From Sulfurimonas denitrificans DSM 1251 (lineage in GTDB: Bacteria; Campylobacterota; Campylobacteria; Campylobacterales; Sulfurimonadaceae): a stretch of DNA of 64,000 nucleotides. Below, in pieces: positions 1-9,341 of the stretch. Location: positions 372,001-436,000 of the forward strand of contig NC_007575.1 of assembly GCF_000012965.1 (NCBI RefSeq). Direction: 5' to 3'. Made by a program: the position numbers and the translations under genes. Each line of letters begins with the position of its first letter. Position 1 is the first letter of the stretch. Below the pieces are notes generated by a model. It did not search any database. It was not told the origin of the DNA and saw only the letters and a list, made by a program, of their open reading frames with translations.

Positions 1-27
1 CTTGAAGAATTTGAGATAAAAGGTTAA
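1..27 (+). CDS. 3' end of a gene entering from the left edge
   Basis: Frame 1 from base 1 encodes the last eight residues LEEFEIKG followed by TAA at 25-27. The next gene starts three bases later at 31, so the two are probably co-transcribed. Nothing can be said about the function from eight residues. Confidence 0.5.
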   Translation, partial: LEEFEIKG

Positions 28-30
28 GAG

Positions 31-1416
31 ATGATTGATAGTAAGCATTTAACACATTTTAGTGAGATAGTAGGAAGTGAAAATATTTACAGCGACAAAG
101 CCCATCTTATCGCTTATTCGTATGATGCTACAAGAGAGCATTTTGAGCCAGATGCAGTTATTTTTCCAAGAGATGAAGATGATATAAGTAAAATATTAAA
201 ATACTGCAATGAGCATAAAATAGTTATAGTTCCTCGTGGAGCAGGTAGCGGCTTTACTGGTGGAGCGCTTCCAAGCAGCGGTGGAATTGTTTTAGCATTT
301 GAGAAACATATGAATAAAATTCTTGAGATTGATATGAAAAATATGGTCGCAGTTGTTCAACCTGGTGTTATAAACATGGATTTGCAGCGTGCTGTTGAAG
401 AGGTAGGACTTTTCTATCCGCCAGATCCAGCTAGCCAAGAGTACTCAAGTATTGGTGGAAACGTTAGTGAAAATGCGGGAGGAATGAGAGCTGCAAAGTA
501 TGGAATCACAAAAGATTATGTAATGGCTACTCGCGCAGTTTTACCAAATGGCGACATTATTAAAGCTGGAAAGAGAACTATAAAAGATGTAGCGGGTTAT
601 AATATTAGCGGGATTTTAATAGCTAGTGAGGGAACTTTAGCCGTTCTTAGCGAGATTACTCTAAGACTTATTCCAAAACCAAAAATGACAAAAACTGCTA
701 TGGGAGTTTTTAAAACCGTAAATGAAGCAATGAATGCTGTTTATAAAACAATGGCTAGTGGCATAACTCCAGTTGCTATGGAATTTTTAGACAACTTAAC
801 AATTAGAGCGGTTGAGCAAACTTACAAAAAAGGACTTCCTGTAGATGCTGGCGCTCTTTTAGTAACTGATGTTGATGGAAATCTTGAAGATGATTTAGAT
901 TTTCAACTTGGCGAAATCCAAAGAGTATTTATGGAAAATGGCTGTTATGAGTTTAAAATAGCAAAAGATAAAAAAGAGGCAAGTGATCTCTGGTTCGCAA
1001 GACGTAACGCTTCTCCATCTTTAAGCGTTTATGGAAGCAAAAAATTAAATGAGGACGTAACAGTTCCTCGCTCTGCACTTCCTGAGCTTTTAGAGAGATT
1101 TTACGCAATAGCTGATAAATACAACGTGAAAATCCCATGTTTTGGGCATACTGGAGATGGTAATGTTCATACAAATGTTATGGTTGATGGAAAAGATCCA
1201 GAGCAGGTAAAAATTGCTTATCAAGCCATAGAAGAGGTTTTTCAAGCAACTATTGATTTGGGTGGAACACTAAGCGGCGAACATGGTATAGGACTTGCAA
1301 AAGCTCCTTATATGTCAATGGCTTTTACTCCAGAGGAGATGGCTCTCTTTAAAGCTATCAAGATGGCATTTGATCCAAACAATATTTTAAATCCAGCCAA
1401 AATGGGTTTAAGCTAA
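31..1416 (+). CDS. glcD: FAD-linked oxidase, glycolate/D-lactate dehydrogenase GlcD type
   Basis: Flavoprotein that oxidises a 2-hydroxyacid such as glycolate or D-lactate and passes electrons to the respiratory chain. The 461 residues have the family's usual length. The N-terminal FAD-binding PCMH fold shows PRGAGSGFTGG at about residue 68 and GGNVSENAGG at 142. The C-terminal FAD-oxidase domain has GHTGDGNVH near 372 and SGEHGIGL near 415. Start ATG at 31 follows an AAAGG-type ribosome site that overlaps the end of the previous gene. No GlcE or GlcF partner is visible downstream; the next gene is yihY. Glycolate cannot be told from lactate as substrate on sequence alone. Confidence 0.9.
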   Translation: MIDSKHLTHFSEIVGSENIYSDKAHLIAYSYDATREHFEPDAVIFPRDEDDISKILKYCNEHKIVIVPRGAGSGFTGGALPSSGGIVLAFEKHMNKILEIDMKNMVAVVQPGVINMDLQRAVEEVGLFYPPDPASQEYSSIGGNVSENAGGMRAAKYGITKDYVMATRAVLPNGDIIKAGKRTIKDVAGYNISGILIASEGTLAVLSEITLRLIPKPKMTKTAMGVFKTVNEAMNAVYKTMASGITPVAMEFLDNLTIRAVEQTYKKGLPVDAGALLVTDVDGNLEDDLDFQLGEIQRVFMENGCYEFKIAKDKKEASDLWFARRNASPSLSVYGSKKLNEDVTVPRSALPELLERFYAIADKYNVKIPCFGHTGDGNVHTNVMVDGKDPEQVKIAYQAIEEVFQATIDLGGTLSGEHGIGLAKAPYMSMAFTPEEMALFKAIKMAFDPNNILNPAKMGLS

Positions 1417-1422
1417 TATATT

Positions 1423-2256
1423 ATGATAGATATAAAAGGTAAATTCCTTAAAATTTATGAATATGTAAAGTTGTTTGTAACTTCATTTATAGATAAAGAT
1501 CTTACCTTTTATGCTGCAAGTTTAAGTTTCTATACTATTTTTACACTTATACCACTTCTGCTTATAACTCTTACTCTCTTTACTTCAATGCCAAATTTTG
1601 CTGATAGTTATGAGAAACTCCAAGAGTTTATCTTCTCAAATATTATGCCTGTAAATTCTGAAGCTGTTATGGGGCATATAAATGGGTTTTTGCAAAATTC
1701 TCTTGAGATGAGTATGATAAGTTTTGTAGCAGTTATAATCTCATCACTTCTCTTTTTTCAAAATTTTGAGTATATTGCAAATAAGATTTTTCATGTTAAA
1801 AAAAGAGGTATTTGGGAGAGCATAACAACTTTTTGGACACTCTTAACGCTCACTCCAATAGGACTTGGAGCCTCATTTTATATAACTGGGTATGTAGCAA
1901 GCCTTATGGCTGAGAATGAATATATCCCAAATATAAATATACTTCCATATATTCCTTACCTTATTATCTGGGTGCTATTTTTTCTTATATTTCAGATATC
2001 TGCAAATACAAAAATAGATGCAAAAGCTTCATTAATAAGCTCTTTTATAACTGCTATTATTTTTAGTATCGCAAAAAACGGATTTATTTACTATATTTTT
2101 TATAACAAATCTTATGCAACTATGTATGGCTCATTTTCTATTGTTATGATTCTATTTTTATGGATTTATGCTTCTTGGATTGTTTTTATTTATGGGCTTA
2201 AACTATGCTATTTGATAAATAGAGTATATGAAAATCGCACAACTAAAGAGAAGTAA
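1423..2256 (+). CDS. YihY/virulence factor BrkB family inner-membrane protein
   Basis: A 277-residue polytopic membrane protein with about six hydrophobic segments (clear ones near 28-50, 95-115, 140-160, 175-195, 205-225 and 235-260). It has the family pattern: a first helix containing FYAASLSFYTIFTLIPL and a last helix with FLWIYASWIVFIYG. The family was once wrongly called RNase BN; its molecular role is unsettled. It starts six bases after glcD stops, so the two are probably one transcript. Its 3' end overlaps the convergent comEC coding region by 54 bp. Confidence 0.85.
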   Translation: MIDIKGKFLKIYEYVKLFVTSFIDKDLTFYAASLSFYTIFTLIPLLLITLTLFTSMPNFADSYEKLQEFIFSNIMPVNSEAVMGHINGFLQNSLEMSMISFVAVIISSLLFFQNFEYIANKIFHVKKRGIWESITTFWTLLTLTPIGLGASFYITGYVASLMAENEYIPNINILPYIPYLIIWVLFFLIFQISANTKIDAKASLISSFITAIIFSIAKNGFIYYIFYNKSYATMYGSFSIVMILFLWIYASWIVFIYGLKLCYLINRVYENRTTKEK

Positions 2257-3465
2257 GCTCCACATAACTTTTTTGTAAAAAATTGCTCCTAATGAGAGTA
2301 GCAGATAGAGTAAAAAAGTATAAATACCAATTCCAACTACCTCACCAGTTCGTCCTAAATCCAAAAGCCATAGCAAAGAGCTATCAAAAATTGAGCCATA
2401 TCCAACTAAATGTGCAAATATAGAGAGTGGATAGAAAAGTGTAAAAAGCGTTGTCCAGATTATTGAGAGCGGATGCAGAGATGAGAAATTTTCAAAGATG
2501 GCAAGTGAATATGGCAACATAAGCAGATAAACCCAAATCGGCAGAAGTAAAAACTGCCACGCTTTACTTAAATTTTTAAAGTAGATAAAAAATAGAAATA
2601 TATAAAAAACACCACTGCTAGATAGCCAAAAACCAAGAGAGAAAAAAAGGCGTGGAAAAAATGCTAAGAGAAGTAAAATTGTTATAAAAAGAGTCTGCAT
2701 TGAGATGACTTCTATACCTCTCTCATAGAGAAAAAAGCCAACAATAAGCATCCCTAGCGCACGCACCAGAGATGGCGGAGAGCCTAAGAAGAGAGTATAT
2801 GCAAACAAAATAAGAGCAACTATAAAAAAAGTATCACGCCAAGCGTTTGTATATGGGAAAAATCTATTTTGAAAAAAGGAGTAAATTGGGCGAATAAAAA
2901 AGTAGAGCAGGGCACTCAAAACCCCAAGATGAAAACCGCTAATTGCCAAGAGATGAGAGATTCCTAGATTTGAAAATATACTTTGAGACTCTTTTTCTAG
3001 CGGAGTTGCGCTATAGAGTGCATGATAAATATTTGCGATTGATTTATCTACATGTACATCTGAGATATAGTCGTTTAACTGCTGTTTTACTGTTTTTTGC
3101 TCATAAATATTTAAAATTTTACTATTTGCATAAAAGCTTGAGAGATAGCTCAAAAAGGTTAACTCTTTTGGCCAGATGAGGATTTTTATCTTCTTCTCTC
3201 TTATATCTTCGAGCGATTTTTTTGCAGTAGTATAAAAAGTAACGCCATCATCACTGCGCAGTTTTAAAACTTGATAAGCTCTGTTGTTTTTGCTCTTTAG
3301 ATACTGTTTTAAAACAGTTGCTTCTTGGGTGATTGAATCAAATCGGTTAAATTCGTAATAGTTTTTGTACTCAAATAAAAGAGTGATTGTGAGGATAAAA
3401 AAAGCTAATGCCAGAGAGATAAAAATGTCTTGCTTTTTGGTAAAAAGCGAGACTCTCTCTATCAT
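2203..3465 (-). CDS. comEC: ComEC/Rec2-type competence membrane protein
   Basis: Inner-membrane channel component for DNA uptake during natural transformation. The 420 residues are much shorter than full ComEC proteins (about 700-800), and the C-terminal metallo-beta-lactamase domain is absent, as is common in Campylobacterota. An N-terminal anchor (about 12-30) and a periplasmic OB-like stretch precede the Competence domain, marked by SHLLAISGFHLG near residue 170 and many membrane segments up to residue 418. It lies two bases downstream of dnaB on the same strand and is probably co-transcribed with it. The last 54 bp overlap yihY on the other strand. Confidence 0.85.
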   Translation of the reverse strand: MIERVSLFTKKQDIFISLALAFFILTITLLFEYKNYYEFNRFDSITQEATVLKQYLKSKNNRAYQVLKLRSDDGVTFYTTAKKSLEDIREKKIKILIWPKELTFLSYLSSFYANSKILNIYEQKTVKQQLNDYISDVHVDKSIANIYHALYSATPLEKESQSIFSNLGISHLLAISGFHLGVLSALLYFFIRPIYSFFQNRFFPYTNAWRDTFFIVALILFAYTLFLGSPPSLVRALGMLIVGFFLYERGIEVISMQTLFITILLLLAFFPRLFFSLGFWLSSSGVFYIFLFFIYFKNLSKAWQFLLLPIWVYLLMLPYSLAIFENFSSLHPLSIIWTTLFTLFYPLSIFAHLVGYGSIFDSSLLWLLDLGRTGEVVGIGIYTFLLYLLLSLGAIFYKKVMWSLLLFSCAIFIYSIYQIA

Positions 3466-3467
3466 CT

Positions 3468-4919
3468 CTAAAGAGGCGGCATTGAGATAGTATCGTTTGA
3501 GATACTTATGTGTGCGGAGCGAGTATCAACATTTTCATAAACCGTCTCAATCGATTTTATATGGTTATGTGAATCAATAAACTTTGTAAGTTTTTTCTGA
3601 AATATTAGCTTAACATGTCCAGTTGGTCCATTTCTCTGTTTACCTATGATAATCTCAGCATCTTCCTCTTCACGTTCAACATAAGTGCTAACAAACTCAT
3701 GACCTTTTGCTTTAGCCTCTTTTTCTCGCTCTTTCTCCTCTTTGTAGAGATAGACATCATCACGATAAACAAAAAGAATGATATCTGCATCTTGTTCAAT
3801 TGAACCAGACTCACGGATATCACTAAGCATTGGCCTTTTATCGTTTCTTGATTCAAGTCCGCGATTTAGCTGTGAGAGAGCAACTATTGGCATATTTAAC
3901 TCTCTTGCTAACATCTTAAGTCCACGAGAAATTTCTGAGACTTGCAAATGTCTATCTTGATTTCCGACACCGCTCATAATTTGAAGATAATCAATTACCG
4001 CTATCTCAATTTCTGGGTGTTGATTTTTGAGTTTTCTAAGTTTTGAGCGGAGTTGATTTATATTAATACTTCCATGGTCATCAACATAGAGTTTCGCACT
4101 GTTCATCTTGTCTATTGCTCCATTTAGCGAGCCCCACTGATCATTGCTCATATCTCCGACACGGAGTTTTTGAAGTGGTATAGCAGTTTGAATCGACAAA
4201 AGACGAAGCATAAGCTGTTCTGCTGGCATCTCAAGAGAGAAGAATGCAACTCCTTTGCCTTGCATGATAAGAGTGTTGACAGTGTTTAGTATAAAAGAAG
4301 TTTTACCCATAGCAGGGCGCGCTGCCACTATAACGAGATCACCTTTTCCAAATCCTGTTGTCATCTTGTTTAGCTCATGAAAACCAGTATCGACACCCAC
4401 TAAAACAGTGTTTCCACGAGCTTTCATCTCTTTGATGTATGTCATCGTGTCAAATGTCATCTTTGGAGAGTCTTTAAAATCACTTGTTTGATTGTTTTGA
4501 GTAATTTCATAGAGTTTTTTCTCTACTATATCTATAACTTCTTGACTTGAGAGTTCCTCTTCAACTGTCACTCTTTTGATTTCTGTAGTAAGTGTTAAGA
4601 GGTGGCGCTTTAGGGATTTATCTCTTATCTCTTCTACATAAGCTTTCGTATTTGAGATTGGATTTGCAGAGAGAATTTCAAGCATTACATTTTCATCAAA
4701 TTTTTTGATTTTTATAAGCTCTTTTTTTATGAACTCTTCATCAATTGGCTGATCTTTTTGAAAGAGAAGGGTCATGACTCCAAAGATATCTTGGTGCGCT
4801 GGTAGATAAAAATCATCTTTTTTTAGTTGTGAACTTAGCTCATCAAACTGGCTTGGCTCAAAAACTATGGAGCTTAAGATGCTTCTCTCAAAAGCTAGAT
4901 TGTATAGGTTGTCTTGCAT
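3468..4919 (-). CDS. dnaB: Replicative DNA helicase DnaB
   Basis: Hexameric 5'-3' helicase that unwinds the fork and recruits primase. The 483 residues match the family. The N-terminal helical domain spans about 5-105; the RecA-like ATPase domain starts near 165 with Walker A ARPAMGKTS at 200-208, followed by FFSLEMP near 226, the Walker B region IAVIDYLQ and the DIRESGSIEQDAD segment. The ATG at 4919 shares one base with the stop of ispG, giving a tight ispG-dnaB-comEC transcription unit. A possible replication accessory, the DciA-like gene at 47024-47482, is elsewhere in the window. Confidence 0.96.
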   Translation of the reverse strand: MQDNLYNLAFERSILSSIVFEPSQFDELSSQLKKDDFYLPAHQDIFGVMTLLFQKDQPIDEEFIKKELIKIKKFDENVMLEILSANPISNTKAYVEEIRDKSLKRHLLTLTTEIKRVTVEEELSSQEVIDIVEKKLYEITQNNQTSDFKDSPKMTFDTMTYIKEMKARGNTVLVGVDTGFHELNKMTTGFGKGDLVIVAARPAMGKTSFILNTVNTLIMQGKGVAFFSLEMPAEQLMLRLLSIQTAIPLQKLRVGDMSNDQWGSLNGAIDKMNSAKLYVDDHGSININQLRSKLRKLKNQHPEIEIAVIDYLQIMSGVGNQDRHLQVSEISRGLKMLARELNMPIVALSQLNRGLESRNDKRPMLSDIRESGSIEQDADIILFVYRDDVYLYKEEKEREKEAKAKGHEFVSTYVEREEEDAEIIIGKQRNGPTGHVKLIFQKKLTKFIDSHNHIKSIETVYENVDTRSAHISISNDTISMPPL

Positions 4920-5977
4920 TAAAACTCTTTTGCCATTTTTTCTACTTCTTGTACAAATCTATCAACAAGCTCATGTTCATCGAGATTTGCTACAACTTCG
5001 CCTTTAACCATAACAAGCCCTTTTCCTTTGCCATAGGCAATAGCAATGTCTGCATGAGCTGCTTCTCCGATAGCATTTACAACGCATCCCATAACTGAGA
5101 CATTAAGCGGTGCTTTTATATGTGTTGTTCGTCTCTCTATTTCGCCAACAGCGCTAACCAAATCAGCTTCTATGCGACCACATGTAGGACAGGAGATAAT
5201 ATTTAATCCATCTTTTGCAGCGCCACTATCTTTGAGTATTGCACGAGCAACATTTATCTCCTCTTCAAGCTCACCTGTAATACTAACTCTCATAGTATCG
5301 CCGATTCCATCAAGAAGAAGTGCACCTAAACCAATGGAGCTTTTTACTGTTGCATGAAAAAGTGTTCCAGCTTCTGTAACACCTAGATGAAAAGGGTAGT
5401 TGTTTTTTGGACGCAACATTCTGTATGCATCAACAGTCCTTTGAACATCACTAGCTTTTAGAGAAATCTTAATATCATCAAATCCCAAATCTTCTAAAAA
5501 CTTAATGTTATACTCAGCAGAGGCTACCATACCCTCTGAAGTCTGTCCATACTTGTTTAAAAACTCTTTTTCCAAACTTCCAGCATTTACACCGATACGT
5601 ATTGGGATGTTTCGTTCTTGGCAAGCTTTTACTACCTCTTTAACACGCTCACGTGAACCAATGTTTCCTGGATTTATTCGTATGCAGTCAACTACTTCTG
5701 CGGCAATTAGAGCTAGGCGATAGTTGAAGTGAATATCTGCAACAAGAGGAAGCGAGATTTGCTCTTTAATAGCCCTTAGTGCCAGAGCATCTTCCATCTC
5801 TGGAACTGCTACACGAACTATGTCACACCCGGCAAAATGGAGTCTTTTTATCTGCTCTACAGTTGAGAAAACATCTGAAGTTTTAGAAAATGTCATTGAC
5901 TGAACACTTATAGGTGAATCACCACCAACTGCTACATTGCCCACAAATATCTGTTTAGTTTTTACTCTATTTATCAT
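4919..5977 (-). CDS. ispG: 4-hydroxy-3-methylbut-2-en-1-yl diphosphate synthase IspG (GcpE)
   Basis: Iron-sulfur enzyme of the MEP isoprenoid pathway that converts methylerythritol cyclodiphosphate to HMBDP. The 352 residues form the short bacterial type: a TIM barrel (about 1-240) and a C-terminal domain holding the cluster cysteines C263 and C266 (SCPTCGR) and C298 (MGCVVN). A glutamate for the fourth ligand is present in GEAAHAD. It is the first gene of the ispG-dnaB-comEC set. About 160 bp with two stem-loops separate it from the TonB receptor upstream. Confidence 0.96.
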   Translation of the reverse strand: MINRVKTKQIFVGNVAVGGDSPISVQSMTFSKTSDVFSTVEQIKRLHFAGCDIVRVAVPEMEDALALRAIKEQISLPLVADIHFNYRLALIAAEVVDCIRINPGNIGSRERVKEVVKACQERNIPIRIGVNAGSLEKEFLNKYGQTSEGMVASAEYNIKFLEDLGFDDIKISLKASDVQRTVDAYRMLRPKNNYPFHLGVTEAGTLFHATVKSSIGLGALLLDGIGDTMRVSITGELEEEINVARAILKDSGAAKDGLNIISCPTCGRIEADLVSAVGEIERRTTHIKAPLNVSVMGCVVNAIGEAAHADIAIAYGKGKGLVMVKGEVVANLDEHELVDRFVQEVEKMAKEF

Positions 5978-6049
5978 AGAGAGATTTTAGCTAGATTGGG
6001 ATAAAAAAGTGCTTTTATTTTATATTATGCGCTAAAATTAACGTGTTGG

Positions 6050-6131
6050 TTTTAGCGGCAGGGAGTAAAGTCCCTACAACTCTCTAAAGCTATGAAAAAC
6101 TTCATTTTTTAAGAGTTGCAGGTTGGGTAGT
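6050..6131. repeat. Paired stem-loops between TonB receptor and ispG
   Basis: Two imperfectly symmetric hairpins. One is AGGGA-gtaaag-TCCCT at about 6059-6074. The other is larger: CAACTCT at 6077-6083 pairs with AGAGTTG at about 6112-6118 around a nested ATGAA/TTCAT stem. The position suits either the terminator of the receptor mRNA (minus strand) or a leader of ispG. The GC-rich hairpin inside A+T-rich DNA also resembles a repetitive extragenic palindrome, but no second copy was seen in the window. It matches no riboswitch class I recognise. Confidence 0.4.
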
Positions 6132-6138
6132 CAAGGTT

Positions 6139-8124
6139 TTAAAACTTAAATGTAAGGTTTGTGTAGAAGTATCTACCTGGCTCGTTTAATAACATTGTAT
6201 TATCAGCTAAGGTAAGAAGAGTTAAGTCAACATAAGAGTTGCTTTGTTTGTAAGTTTTGTCAAATATATTATTTACACCCACGCTTAAGTCTGTATATTT
6301 GTTGATAGCATGTTTTACTTTTGCATTATAGATGCTCCATCCAGCAAGCTCTTGCTCACCATTATCACTATCAATCGTATCCCATCTATCAGATGCTTGC
6401 ATCTCAAGTGTAGCTTTTGAGTTATTCATATACTCATAGTTAAGAGCAACATTTCCTCTAAGAGGCGCAATATCAGACAGGTCTCTATCTTTTTGAGTTG
6501 GGGTTGAAGTTTTTCTACCTTTTTTATATGAAGCACTTGCATCCATAGTTAAAGCGTCAGTTATAAAGTAAGAGCCACTTAGCTCTAAACCATAAACTTT
6601 AGCATCAATATTTTCAAAAGCATAAGCAGTTGGAGATGTATGTTTTAGGTAGATATAATCCTCTAACATAGAGTAAAATGTTTTTGCTTTAAACATAAAA
6701 CTATCATAAGATGCTTCATATCCAAGATCAATCTCTCTATTTTTAGTCTGTTTTAGATTTTGAGTTCCTAAGCCACCAATATATAACTCTCTAGCATCAG
6801 GAACACGAGCTGATGAACCAACACCCAAAAATATGCTGTTTTGAGCATCAAGAGAGTAAGTTGCTATAATATTTGCATTAAGAGCTGAGTAATCATTATC
6901 TTGCTTTGTAACATCGTCTGGTTTTATGGTAGTCGAGTCAAATCTCGCACCACTCTCAATTTTTAAATCTCCAAAACTCTTTTCTACCTTAGCAAATAGA
7001 GCTCTGTTGTCAGTTTGAGTATGTGTTAAACTAACACTAGAAGCGCCAACAACTCCAGTTGTAGCGTTTGTCCCATAGCTTCTACCTTCCCATGTTCTTC
7101 TGCTGCCATCAAGACCAAAGAGTATTTTATACTCATCTAAATCAAAACTATTTTTAAGTTTTACGCCTTGCATTGAAGTTTTTAAATGATTTGTCATGTA
7201 CGAAGTAGCACCAGAAACTCTATATTTTGTATCCATCGGGTGATCTACATCAGAGTAGTAATACTGGATATTTATATTTTTATATTTATTTGTTACATTG
7301 TCAATATTGTACTCAACACTATAAATATTTGAGTCATCGTATGCTGCGTCCATTTTTGAATTTGCATATAACACATCATCACTTCTGTTGCCTGTGTAAC
7401 TCAGACGAAGCTCTTGATCTTCAAGGGTTTTTACAAAAACCTTACTCATAATGCTTTTTTTTGTATATGCTTCTATATCTTTGTATTGTGTTTGAAATCT
7501 TGTCATAGCAGGAGCGGAACCATTAGTTATGGCTTTGTCAACCTGTTCAGAGAGAGTGTCTCCATTGCCATCTTTATATTGATCACTTGTCTCATAAGAT
7601 GCACTAATTAGAGCACGGATAGTATCAGTTCCACCACTTCCTGTTACACCTAATTTTTTATAACCCCAGCTTCCTAAACCAAAGTTTACTTCACCATGCA
7701 TATCTTTTGTAGGTTTTTTTGTAGTGATTTTTAATCCACCACTCATTGTGCCAAAAGTCTCTACATCATAAGGTCCCTCAATTACTTCAACCTTATCTAT
7801 CTGATTTGCTAAAATATGAGAAACAGGTGGGTCCATTCTATTTGGACATGCACCACAAACTTTTGTTCCATCAACTTCAACAGAGATGTTATCTCTTTTT
7901 TGTCCACGGATAAAAATGTCGTTTGCAATGCCGCTTCTGCGATTCATATCTATACTTGGAACGCTTGAACTTAGTGCTTGAGCTAAGTCTGCTGAGACTT
8001 GAGCATTTTGGCTTACTTCAGTTATAGTAGTTGATTCGACATTTACACTTGGTAATGCAACTTCATTTGCACCTAAAATAGTTACCGCTACAAGCGATAA
8101 AGGGATGATTTTTTTACTTAACAT
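6139..8124 (-). CDS. TonB-dependent outer-membrane receptor, OprC/NosA copper type
   Basis: A 661-residue outer-membrane gated channel: signal peptide (about 1-19), plug domain (about 35-135, with FIRGQKRDNISVEVDGT and VEVIEGPYD) and a 22-strand-type barrel ending in ...YFYTNLTFKF with a terminal Phe. Two short motifs match the copper(I/II) site described for Pseudomonas OprC. They are CxxxM at C93-M97 (within CGACPNRM) and HxM at H295-M297 (DHPMD). Copper import would fit the needs of nitrous oxide reductase and haem-copper oxidases; that link is inference. No TonB, ExbB or metal repressor gene is adjacent. Another possible substrate is a siderophore, but the retained motif argues for copper. 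Confidence 0.85.
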   Translation of the reverse strand: MLSKKIIPLSLVAVTILGANEVALPSVNVESTTITEVSQNAQVSADLAQALSSSVPSIDMNRRSGIANDIFIRGQKRDNISVEVDGTKVCGACPNRMDPPVSHILANQIDKVEVIEGPYDVETFGTMSGGLKITTKKPTKDMHGEVNFGLGSWGYKKLGVTGSGGTDTIRALISASYETSDQYKDGNGDTLSEQVDKAITNGSAPAMTRFQTQYKDIEAYTKKSIMSKVFVKTLEDQELRLSYTGNRSDDVLYANSKMDAAYDDSNIYSVEYNIDNVTNKYKNINIQYYYSDVDHPMDTKYRVSGATSYMTNHLKTSMQGVKLKNSFDLDEYKILFGLDGSRRTWEGRSYGTNATTGVVGASSVSLTHTQTDNRALFAKVEKSFGDLKIESGARFDSTTIKPDDVTKQDNDYSALNANIIATYSLDAQNSIFLGVGSSARVPDARELYIGGLGTQNLKQTKNREIDLGYEASYDSFMFKAKTFYSMLEDYIYLKHTSPTAYAFENIDAKVYGLELSGSYFITDALTMDASASYKKGRKTSTPTQKDRDLSDIAPLRGNVALNYEYMNNSKATLEMQASDRWDTIDSDNGEQELAGWSIYNAKVKHAINKYTDLSVGVNNIFDKTYKQSNSYVDLTLLTLADNTMLLNEPGRYFYTNLTFKF

Positions 8125-8202
8125 ATAATTAACCTTAATTTTTAAAATAAGTTAATTATATAAGTTTTTTGTTACAAAAGTGTTAAATCAATTGAAAAAA
8201 TA

Positions 8203-8220
8203 TGTTAAAATTGCGTAATG
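8203..8220 (+). promoter_or_regulatory. Extended -10 promoter, probably giving a leaderless mRNA
   Basis: TG-T-TAAAAT at 8203-8211 is an extended -10 element. The ATG at 8218 begins after a six-base spacer, where transcription would be expected to start. No Shine-Dalgarno lies before the ATG. The geometry is the same as at alr (9342-9359). Confidence 0.5.
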
Positions 8221-8352
8221 AATATACAGATGATAAAAAAAATTATTTTAATAGTTTTAGGTTTAAGCCTCTCGGCTTATTTGATTTATAGTGGTTTTGA
8301 GATTTTGAATCATGAAGAGGCAAAACCCAAAGAGAGTGTTGAAGTTAAATAA
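8218..8352 (+). CDS. Small single-pass membrane protein, unknown function
   Basis: A 44-residue protein, MNIQMIKKIILIVLGLSLS at its start, with one hydrophobic helix (about 8-25) after a basic N-terminus and a short acidic/basic tail ending EAKPKESVEVK. The inside-positive layout suggests N-in, C-out. A second in-frame ATG at 8230 is an alternative start. It is divergent from the copper-type receptor and its last eight bases overlap the stop of the convergent agmatine deiminase gene. It may assist the receptor or be unrelated; no family is recognised. Confidence 0.5.
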   Translation: MNIQMIKKIILIVLGLSLSAYLIYSGFEILNHEEAKPKESVEVK

Positions 8353-9340
8353 GCTCAACACCTTTAGCAAAGTTCATAGTAACACAGTGAAGTGAACCAT
8401 GTTGCTTTATAAGCGTAAAGCAGTTAATTGGCACGATATCTTTTGTAGGAAATGTATCTTTAAATATTTTAAGCGCTTCTTCATCCTCTTTTACCCCATA
8501 AATTGGCACTAATACAGCACCATTTACAAAAAGAAAATTTGCATAAGTTGCAGGTAGTCTCTCGTTATCGAAGTAACATGCTTCACTCATTGGAAGTGCA
8601 ATAAGTTTAAAACCTTCATCTTTTGCAAATACTTTAAGCTCATCCTCCATAAGTTTTAACTCTTTGTAGTGTTCATCATTTTTATCTTCACACTTAACAT
8701 ACATGATAGTTTTCTCATCAACAAATCTAGCCAAAGTATCTACATGTGAGTCTGTGTCATCACCTGCTAGGTAGCCATGATTTAGATAAAGAATTTTGCT
8801 CATACCAAACTCATCTTTTAGTATTTGAGTCATCTGCTCTTTTTTAAGAGAACTATTTCTATTTTTATTTAACATACACTCTGAAGTTGTGAGAATCGTA
8901 TTGACTCCATTGCTCTCAACTCCACCGCCCTCTAAAATCAAATCAATCGTTTTGAGTTTTTTACTGTAACTGTGTGCTATTTCTTTACTCATAACGTTAT
9001 CTTTAGAAGCTTCAAACTTTCCGCCCCAACCTGTAAATGTAAAGTCAAGAAGTTCTACATTGGAGCCATTTTCAATACATAAAGCGGAACAATCCCTTGC
9101 CCAAGTGTCATTTGTCTCATACTCTACAAAGTACAAGTTCTTATTTGGCTCAAATCTTCTTTTCACATCTTGAACGTCAGCAGACACAACAAGACACTTT
9201 TGATACTTGATAATCTCTTTAATGATATTTTCAAAGGTCTCTTCAGCTTCGCTCAAATACTCTACCCAATCACTATTTACATGTGGAAAAATTATTTGTG
9301 TAAAACTCTGCTCTTCAAACTCTGCTATAAACCTTTTCAT
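8345..9340 (-). CDS. aguA: Agmatine deiminase (peptidyl-arginine deiminase family)
   Basis: Hydrolyses agmatine to N-carbamoylputrescine and ammonia in the arginine-decarboxylase route to putrescine. The 331-residue protein shows the family's substrate-guanidine motifs: TWARD near 82, LEGGGVESNG near 130, the DDTDSHVDTLARF histidine segment near 200, and the catalytic cysteine in GSLHCVTMN close to the C-terminus. I choose the ATG at 9340 (MKRFIAEFEEQ), which has AAGGA ten bases upstream. An open frame runs further upstream, into alr on the other strand, but is not family-like. The start is only 16 bp from the divergent alr start. Confidence 0.9.
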   Translation of the reverse strand: MKRFIAEFEEQSFTQIIFPHVNSDWVEYLSEAEETFENIIKEIIKYQKCLVVSADVQDVKRRFEPNKNLYFVEYETNDTWARDCSALCIENGSNVELLDFTFTGWGGKFEASKDNVMSKEIAHSYSKKLKTIDLILEGGGVESNGVNTILTTSECMLNKNRNSSLKKEQMTQILKDEFGMSKILYLNHGYLAGDDTDSHVDTLARFVDEKTIMYVKCEDKNDEHYKELKLMEDELKVFAKDEGFKLIALPMSEACYFDNERLPATYANFLFVNGAVLVPIYGVKEDEEALKIFKDTFPTKDIVPINCFTLIKQHGSLHCVTMNFAKGVELI

Positions 9341-9341
9341 T

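Noticed and set aside
6050-6131. Cobalamin or thiamine riboswitch
   Set aside because: The conserved boxes of both classes are missing on either strand.
7227-7611. Two short plus-strand frames in the receptor gene
   Set aside because: Antisense to a clear TonB receptor, biased composition and no ribosome site.
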